Source: Isoetes taiwanensis
Taxonomy: Eukaryota; Streptophyta; Lycopodiopsida; Isoetales; Isoetaceae
Length of the DNA stretch: 64,000 bases
NCBI GenBank assembly: GCA_021234155.1
Contig: JAJEKV010000001.1
Location: 15,306,245-15,370,244, forward strand
Direction of reading: 5' to 3'
In this document: in pieces, positions 56,805 through 64,000 of the stretch
Layout of the letters: every line of letters begins with the position of its first letter
How positions within the stretch are numbered: the first letter of the stretch is position 1
The notes under the pieces: model-generated
Databases searched by the model: none
The model's input: only the letters and a program-made list of their open reading frames with translations
What the model was told of the DNA's origin: nothing
Made by a program: the position numbers and the translations under genes

Positions 56805-59050
56805 CATTCGCCTCTTCATTCGTCACTGTTGGTGATACAATTCCTGGGGATCAAGAAGCTGGATACCTCAAGTAAGTTATTTCTCGATTCTCATGCCCTT
56901 CTCATGGCTACGAATTCATCTGTCATTTTCCTGCAATAAGTTGGATGATTGATTTATACAGGACATGGAACACATGTAGTGGACGGACAACTCTTAGCAA
57001 CGTTATGCGGAGTAGTCGAGAGAGTGAATAAGTTGATCGAATGCTAACACAATTCGGCATGCCTATTTTCATGCAGCAGGTCAATCTGCTAAATGCTTTC
57101 TAGCTATCTGGAAGTATGCGTTGCCTTTTCTTTTTAGAAGGTGAGTTATGCTTCAAAGTCGAGATGCCTACATGACATGGAAGCGGGCAAGAATAGTAAC
57201 GAAGGTGTGTAGATTGTCAAATTTATAGTGACCTATTCTGAAGTCCTTTTTGCTCAAAGCATTGTCAAATTTGTGGTGGTATATTAATATCTGAGATATA
57301 GATCTTTCATCTTTTTTCGGTGTATAAAATAAAAGAATGGGAGACGAATGCGGCAATACAGCCATGAGACCCAAAATTCACCTCGATAACAGCTTTGCAT
57401 GCAAACAGTTGAAATAACGTAAAACATATGCCCATATGTAATTTTTTGATTATCCGCTTTTTAGCTCCGGATGCGTAAAAACGCTTTTGTTCAATTTCAA
57501 GCCAAAGTAAATGTGCATGCAGTTATGCTCATATTCTGTACCCATTTGCTAGAACTTTCAGATATAATGCTTCTCACTTCTCCATTTCAGATATAATGCT
57601 GCAACTGGGGATGTTGTTATTGGTCGCATAACTGAGGTATTGCTTGCAAAGTCTTATAAATAGAGAGAATCAGTAATCTGTTTAGTTGAATTATCTGTTT
57701 AGTTGGGTTATTGTTTTGCCAAGTGTGGATGGTTAGTGCAGTTTAAGCCCACCACTTGGTTGAAGCTAGACACCAAGATATTGTTGGGACGGGGTAGAGG
57801 GCTTCCAATTTTCAGAATTCTTCTATCAAGGAACGATGGTTCATCTTGATGTCAAGATGGTAGAAACAATCTTCATAGTAACCAAGTCAATACGTCCCGG
57901 TGGCACCCACATTTTGGGTTAATGATTTTTCATTGTCACAATTTGTCACCATTATGTTGTAGCCGGCAAGCATTGATCCTAAAATGTGCAAGGTCCACTC
58001 CCTACCTTTGAAAGAAAATTATATATGCTAGGCACTCGCGTAACATAAAAAAGATCGCTGAAAAGAAACACCAAATTCATCCATATTGTTTAGAAGTTGT
58101 AAATGAGCATTCTACTTTGTCAAATGCGGGTTAGGCGTAAAAGGTGGAAAGTGGACATTAATTCAAAGCATGATGCACAAATGATGTTGTCGGCCGTCAA
58201 CTTGCCGCCGAGGTATTCAAAGTTGAGTTGATTTCTCATTTTGTCTTTTATATTGTCATATCTCATGCATCTTTTATTATGCTCCTTATAGAGGCAAAGA
58301 CCGCTGTAGATGAACCGAACATCGGCTTCTTTATGAAGAAGATGATCTTATAAGTGTAAGGACTCACCGCTTGACCGGATTATGTTTGTTCTTTTTGAAA
58401 CAATCACTAAGCTTTCTGCATTTTGTGCGATCCCGAGGTGCAAAATGTGTACATCAAGAAGGGACAATTAATCTACACACTTCGAAGCCTCAAATATACA
58501 CTCGAAGCCTCAAATATGGAAAGGTTGCAATTTTTTTCGTTTCCAGTAATTTTGCTCTTGATTTATGGATTTTTTCCGATGATATGCACCGAGAAGGGGC
58601 AAAATAGTCAAAGTTCCCGCATACTTGATTAAACGCCTTGAAATGGCATTTTCATCGCCAGATCAAGACGGAGTTGGTGTTATCTTTGGTTGCAATGCCT
58701 ATGTATGGATTTTCTTGCCATCTTCAACCGAATCGAAACGATTTGGATCTCCTTAGTAAGACCCGCAGGAGGAGCATCGTGGCAACAAAGTATGCTGATC
58801 ATCCAATTATTGGCAAGGGTAATCTTCCTTTAGCTCGCACCATGGTTCCTTTAGAAGTAAGAGAAAAATATGTAGACTTGCAAATTTCAAGGGTGCTCAA
58901 GCCAGATTGAGCTTTTAATTTATCCCGATCTGTTATAAACATTTATGAAGCTAGCATTGAGTGGGGGACGTACATCAAAGACATGCTTTCTCCGTTTTCT
59001 ACGCTAAGGTTGTAGAGTTGGAAGCTAGTCGCCGGAGTAAGAAGGGGTAG
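56805..59050 (+). pseudogene. Exosome subunit RRP4 homologue, intron-containing, decayed
   Basis: RRP4 is an RNA-binding cap subunit (S1 and KH domains) of the RNA exosome. Segments in correct order: SFVTVGDTIPGDQEAGYL (56,805-56,871), HGTHVVDGQLLATLCGVVER then VNKLI (56,962-57,040), YNAATGDVVIGRITE (57,591-57,636), KRWKVDINSKHDAQMMLSAV (58,134-58,210), RLLYEEDDLIS (about 58,320-58,353), QEGTINLHT and RSLKYGK (58,430-58,519), VPAYLIKRL and GVGVIFGCNAYVWI (about 58,609-58,720), YEASIEWGTYIKDMLS and YAKVVELEASRRSKKG-stop (about 58,945-59,050). Introns with GT/AG lie between them, so it is not a processed copy. The frame is broken in several places: a one-base offset at the first junction, a 21-bp internal duplication near 58,480, and shifts in the later exons. 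No first exon was found. Either a decaying duplicate or a gene with many sequence errors. Confidence 0.7.
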
Positions 59051-61257
59051 TTCTCTCCGTATGAGTTTTTGGCTTTGATGTGGCCCTGAATGGTTAACTT
59101 ATTAATCTGTTATCCTACATCTCTGCAAGTTTTGTTGGGTCCTACATAAAACCAGTAGCCAAGGCTAAGCAATTTCTCCTATATTATATCCCAATTGTCT
59201 TTCTCCTATATTGTATCCGAATTGTATTTATGTTAAAAATGGCGGTGCTATTATGCCTTTTATTTGCCACACCAAGAGCAAGATAGAGCATGGCAAGGTG
59301 AACATGGCAATACTCAGGTAAATTAAAAAACCATTTAGACTTTTACAATCAGCAACAAAAAGGGATCTATTCAAACGCGTGCATTGGCGGAGGTAAAAAG
59401 TGCAAACCAGATTATGTTATAGATAAAGCTTAAGGGCAAAAATATATCCATGTTGTTTTAATTTTTAACTTGCAAAGAATGAGAATAAGAATTATTAACA
59501 TATACAACCGATGGCCCAATTTCGTTGGTATTTAGATTAGGTTAACGATTCAAAATTTTTGGATCGATTGGCATCACTGTGGAAAAATTAGATCAAAGGT
59601 GCATCTCACTTGTGAGGAAGTTGGTAGTTGTCGATGCCATGAATTATACAGGTCAAACCCAATAAAGAGAGCCTTTACATTTTAAAACGTTTCAGTTCTG
59701 TTGTCCAAAGTAAGTCTGCATGAATTATACAGGTCAAACCCAATAAAGAGAGCCTTTACATTTTAAAACGTTTCAGTTCTGTTGTCCAAAGTAAGTCCAA
59801 GATCGGGTTATTGTCACCCTCCCAGGCATCCAAAATATTAGATGTACTAATAAGGGATCCAAAAGACATGGCAGTTTTATCTGTCATAAAATGCAAACTA
59901 GTGAGCACCAGCTTGTAAATGTCTCATGCAGATAAATAGGAAATATCTTACTTAAATTCCAGCGGAGTCCTGTAAGGAGTACCAATAGGTATAATGCCAC
60001 AATGTGGACCTTCAAAAGCCGAATCTATAATTATCTCATGAACATGGTGCCCGAAGCAAATTAACCAAAGCTTCTAACCAAATTCTCATCGCTGACAAGC
60101 ACGATACTGAAGATTGGGAAAATAGTGCAAAACGCTTGAGGTTTGCCATTTCATGAGCAAGCCTTCCACCAAATGCTCCTAAAATGCCTTACATTGAGTC
60201 GCACACTCTTTCATGTTTTGGTATTAGACTATCACCCCATATAAGTTACTACCCACCTTTCTCAAGTTTTCCTCCACAAAGGAGACACATTTGTGCAGTC
60301 CAGAGTATCTTGATCATCCGACTTATCTACTACAACAAATTACCTCGCATAAGTCTTAGGTGTTAGCCGGCCAGGTCCACGTAATTTTATAGCAATTTCA
60401 TTTTTTACCGCCTCTTTTCCACCGAAAGAGATGCCGACTAGCACCCACCTTTGAGCCGGCAAAGGTCCGGTGAGCAAAATCCGGCCGTGTCTAGGTTATG
60501 GCATGACATATCAGAATTTTTCCCCGCAGCCTTCTAGTTTACAATTTCCAAAGAATTTCATCAGGGATTTTGGCCCCTCTTGCCATTTCCCCGCCTATCA
60601 AATCCTTCGAAAGTGTGAACCGATTCAAGCCATTGCCCATAAATAACCATATACATCATCATGAAGACAGAATTTGGTGGAGGATTGGCTTTGCTAGCTT
60701 GTGTAATCATGTTTCCATGCTTCCCAAAATAGAAAAAAGGGTGGGAGTCCTTCGGATCAAAGTGTAAGTTTATTCGTGTTTCTAATTTCTGGTATGCATG
60801 TATTAGGAAATCTAGGCTAGAATTGGTTAGTTTCCAATTAATTTCTTTAATGGTGTCCAAATCCCCACCCACCTTAACAAACACTTTGATGTTTACAAAT
60901 TCTTTTTTTTTTTTTTTTTTTATAGGACACGCTTAACATTCAAAACTCAAGCTTCCATATACGCGTTCCTCTTTATATGTATTCATTTACCAACTAAGAA
61001 AACGTTCCATAGCATTGGGAGAACACATCGAATAGGATTGTTTATTGAAAGCTATAAAAAAGGATAAGAAAGTTTGCCTTCTCAATGTGAATGATAGTAC
61101 GCTTAATAAACTTTTATAGCTGAGATGTTATTTTCTCGCGACTCTTCCACGGGTTCTTACAACGAATTAAGAGTCCCCTACTCCATTTCTCACCGACTAA
61201 AGCTACCCAAAATTTCGATGGAGTAATATAATTGGACATGACGGTTTTGGAGTACTT
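59051..61257. other. Gene-poor stretch between the RRP4 relic and the copia element
   Basis: Contains the 81-bp tandem duplication, a 19-base T run (60,903-60,921) that may be the poly(A) of a leftward retroposon to its right, and a 107-codon minus-strand frame (60,561-60,884) with no recognisable motif. No gene supported. Confidence 0.35.
59638..59799. repeat. Recent 81-bp tandem duplication
   Basis: Copies at 59,638-59,718 and 59,719-59,799 are identical over about 78 bases, starting 'catgaattatacaggtcaaa'. Near-perfect identity implies a recent event, or an assembly artefact. Confidence 0.9.
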
Positions 61258-61786
61258 TGTTAGAATCGAGCTTGGGATTCAACCCAAGTATGCCAAGACT
61301 CTGCTCTTCAAACCCCTCCCGCACCTATATTTGCATACACGCACCTGTATTCCGCACTTTTCACCACATATTTTCTATGACAATCACATATATATATTTT
61401 CTCATCAACCCTGATATATCCACTTGTCAAATCGTGCATGCCCTTCATATAGAAAGTTTTTCAACTTGCCTAAATAATAGGATGCCCTCGCCGTCCTTAT
61501 CTTCCAAATTGCCGTTGACTTTGACCCGCTGACCGGTCAACCCAAAACCCTAAGTGGCGGGCGGTGTCTGTGTTTCTAGCGAGCCCAAAGAACACCTCCT
61601 GTAGGGTGTGCCCGCCACCTTTGACTTTGACTTTGACTTTGACCCCATCACATCGCTTCTCATAGGGTCTCCCCATTCAACCGCTTAACTTTGAATAACA
61701 TGACACCATTTAACAACTCTAATCTACGCCACTTGCTTCTCATAGATTAGAATATCACATGACACATAATTTTGTCATTTCCAACA
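61258..61786 (-). repeat. 3' LTR of the Ty1/copia fossil
   Basis: About 529 bp, read leftwards from TGTTGG (61,786) to CTAACA (61,258), with short inverted ends. It is preceded by a purine tract (gaagggggaa) as expected for plus-strand priming. Inside is a short run of 'tttgac' units (about 61,618-61,643). The 5' LTR lies outside the window, so age cannot be estimated from LTR divergence. Confidence 0.65.
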
Positions 61787-64000
61787 TTCCCCCTTCATGT
61801 GATATTCCCCCATCATCACATTGTAACAATTTCCTTATTTCCCCGAATCGATAAAGGTAGAGCCTTTGTAAGAATATCCGCTTTTGATCACCAGACTAAC
61901 ATAGGTCAAATGCACTTGATTTCTTTTGACCATATCTCCGATAAAATGAACTTCCATTTCAATGTGTTTTGACCTTTCGTGCAAAACCGATTTTTGTCAT
62001 GGCAATACAACTAGTATTATCACAATAAATGATTGTTGGTCCTCTTTGAGCAAATCCAAATTCCGCCATGCCTTCTTTCCCAAATAAGTTCCTTAGTCAA
62101 TGTGGTCTGCCGAGTTGTACTCAGCCTTCAAAGACTAGATAAAGCAATGTCGCTTTTGCTTCTTGCACTTCCAAGCAACCGGGGCTCCACCTAATAAAAC
62201 AACATACCCCGGAAGTTGATTTTCGCTTGTCTAAATCTCCTCCCCAATCAGATCACAATAAGCCCGCAATTGTAAGATGGTTTCATTAAATACTATACCA
62301 AAATGCATTGTACCTTTTAAGTATTTGAGGATCCTTTTTGCTGCAATCCAATTGTCCTTTACCAGCCCCATCATTGTATCTCCACCGAGAATATTAACGC
62401 AAATGCAATGTCCGCCTAGTACAATTGGCTACATAGGACAAACAACCAATCAAACTTCAGAAGGTATTTTCTCCATTTGTTTGCTTTCAACTTACGCTTT
62501 TGGACTCATATCTCCAGAGATTCCGTGGACCGGAACCATAGGAGTATATGCCATATTGCAATCTTCCATATGAAATTTCTTCAACATGTTTTGAATATGC
62601 CCTTGTTGACTCAAAGCTAATATCTTGTGATTTCGCCCCTCGTAAACATCTATGCCCGTAAACCTCTTTTAACTCTCCAAGATCACTCATTTGGAATCGC
62701 TTTCCTTAAGATATCTTTGCAATGATTTAGTACTTGAGTTCCCTTTGATATCATAATATTGTCATCAACATATAAAGCAATAATGCACTGCATCTCCCAT
62801 TTTGAACCTATAGATATTACCATCATAATTGAGCTTCTCAAAACCTTGTTCTACAAGATATCCATCCATACATTTATACCATTCCCTAGGAGATTGTTTA
62901 AGACCATAAACTGCTCTATTCAACTTCCAAATTTTTCCTTTTTCCTCTTCAAATCCAGGTGCAGGTCTTAAATAAATTTCCTCCTCTAACTTAGCATTCA
63001 AGAATGCTGTACTTACATCCATATGATGGATTTCAAGGTCACAAGCATTAGCAATAGCTAATAACATTCTCAAACTATTTATCTTTACCAATGGTGAGAA
63101 TGTTTCATCAAAATCTTCTCCTTTTTTCTACTCCTGGTTTTATTCTATAGATCCACTTACTTCCAACTATATTCTTATCAGAAGGAATATCCACTACTGT
63201 ATAAGTGTTTGTTCTTTTGAATGCTCTCATTTCTTCTTCCATAGCACATTTCCAGTTCTTTCCATTCATATCTTGAACTGCCTCCATATAATTTTGTGGA
63301 ATCTTGTTTGTTTCAAGTATCAAAATGTCAAATACAGTATTAATTTCTCCTACCTGAGATCTAAGTCTTTTTACTTTTTCCAAGTTCGGTTCTACCATGA
63401 GACTCTAAATCATGTTTGGCTTCTTCCGCCAACATTTGAGCTTCGTTCGTCCCGGGTTTTCTTTTTGGTCTATCAATTTTATCCACTTCCTCTTGGTGTT
63501 CAATCTCTTGCTCAACACCCGATTCCACTTTTGGCTCAACAACAACATTACTTGGAATCATTTCGACTCACTATCGAGTCACTCAAATCTACTCCGCCCC
63601 AATCCTTGAGTTTTTTTTTTTTTTTCTTCACTTATTGACTGATTTGTTTCCTCAATACTATCTTTCCTTTCACTTTCACATGGATCTTCAAGATAATCTT
63701 AGGAATTTTCCTATAAAATTCGTTTTTCATTGAAGACCACATCTCTACTTACTATAATTTTTCTTCTAGCAGTGGTCATATAATCTGAATGCTTTTGAGT
63801 TAGAATCATACCCTACTAGATAAGATATGTATGCTCTATCATCCAACTTTTTCCTCGGTTCTTCTTCAGAACATGTACAAAGCATAAACACCCATATGCT
63901 TTTAATCTATCATAAGAAGGTGACTTACCGCACCAAAGCATTTCGAATTGCACCTTTAATACTTGATGAAGGTAACAAGTTTTGAATGTAGACAACCGCC
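61258..64000 (-). mobile_element. Ty1/copia LTR retrotransposon fossil, broken, cut by the right window edge
   Basis: Virus-like element of the Ty1/copia group, transcribed leftwards. Recognisable parts from right to left: a Pro/Lys-rich linker after the integrase (about 63.6-63.4 kb), the start of the copia reverse transcriptase (about 63.4-63.1 kb), the core RVT_2 region with HHMDVSTAFLNAKLEEEIYL and KLNRAVYGLKQSPREWY (about 63.0-62.8 kb), RNase H remnants (about 62.3-62.0 kb), a polypurine tract and the 3' LTR. The coding region carries several breaks and the element looks inactive. Gag, protease and most of the integrase lie beyond the window, if present. Probably of moderate age. Confidence 0.88.

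Noticed and set aside
60561-60884. 107-codon minus-strand frame next to a T run
   Set aside because: No recognisable domain. It lies on the far side of the presumed poly(A), so it is not part of that retroposon.

Overview
This window looks like nuclear DNA of a vascular plant with a repeat-rich, intron-rich genome; a fern or gymnosperm is my guess, not something the sequence proves. Support comes from a spliced plant-type NEMP membrane protein gene, plant L1-type LINEs with a DUF4283 first ORF and poly(A) tails, a Ty1/copia fossil, Mutator-type MITEs, and host exons scattered among kilobases of retroelements. I see no operon, CRISPR array, rRNA gene or canonical functional tRNA gene.

Layout. 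0-4.7 kb: a decayed coding remnant leaving the left edge, a tRNA-like A/B-box segment, a 189-bp MITE with 9-bp target duplications and a 51-bp minisatellite. 4.75-9.5 kb: a very old, GC-rich LINE. 11.2-13.3 kb (-): a ten-exon NEMP gene whose conserved last 20 or so residues lie in another frame. 14.65-15.54 kb (+): a three-exon gene of unknown function with a C2H2-like motif. 16.5-20.2 kb: strand-asymmetric repeats interrupted by a poly(A)-tailed insertion. 20.25-25.96 kb (-): an L1-type LINE with a perfect 14-bp target duplication. 29.4-30.5 kb (+): the likely promoter and first coding exon of an unrecognised gene.

The centre of interest is 31.7-51.8 kb. It is dominated by one unusual LINE family: a full-length copy (32.67-37.46 kb) with intact ORF1 and ORF2, plus at least four truncated or rearranged relatives and a reverse-strand ORF1-only derivative. 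Three features define the family: (i) copies sit in or against (CT)n arrays; (ii) the 3' ends carry a small hairpin, with a compensatory base change between copies, followed by an A-rich stretch and an ATTTC/ATTC tandem tail rather than poly(A); (iii) ORF1 and ORF2 of the full-length copy are in the same frame, separated by one UAG (UAG CAA AUA), and the first endonuclease motif lies between that UAG and the first ORF2 ATG. This suggests stop read-through or loss of a fused frame.

The same region holds a duplicated segment (37.68-38.59 kb) whose second copy is split by two insertions, giving an internal empty/filled-site pair. One insertion is a 1.35-kb retroposon with a 7-bp 3' hairpin and a tandem tail of its own; the other carries an L1-type ORF1. 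From 52.4 kb on there are a second MITE, a LINE ORF1-like 5' fragment, an intron-containing decayed gene for the exosome subunit RRP4 (56.8-59.05 kb), recent tandem duplications, and at the right edge a broken Ty1/copia element with its 3' LTR (61.26-64 kb, -).

Limits: exon boundaries come from GT/AG signals and reading frames only. Family names come from recognised motifs, not searches.
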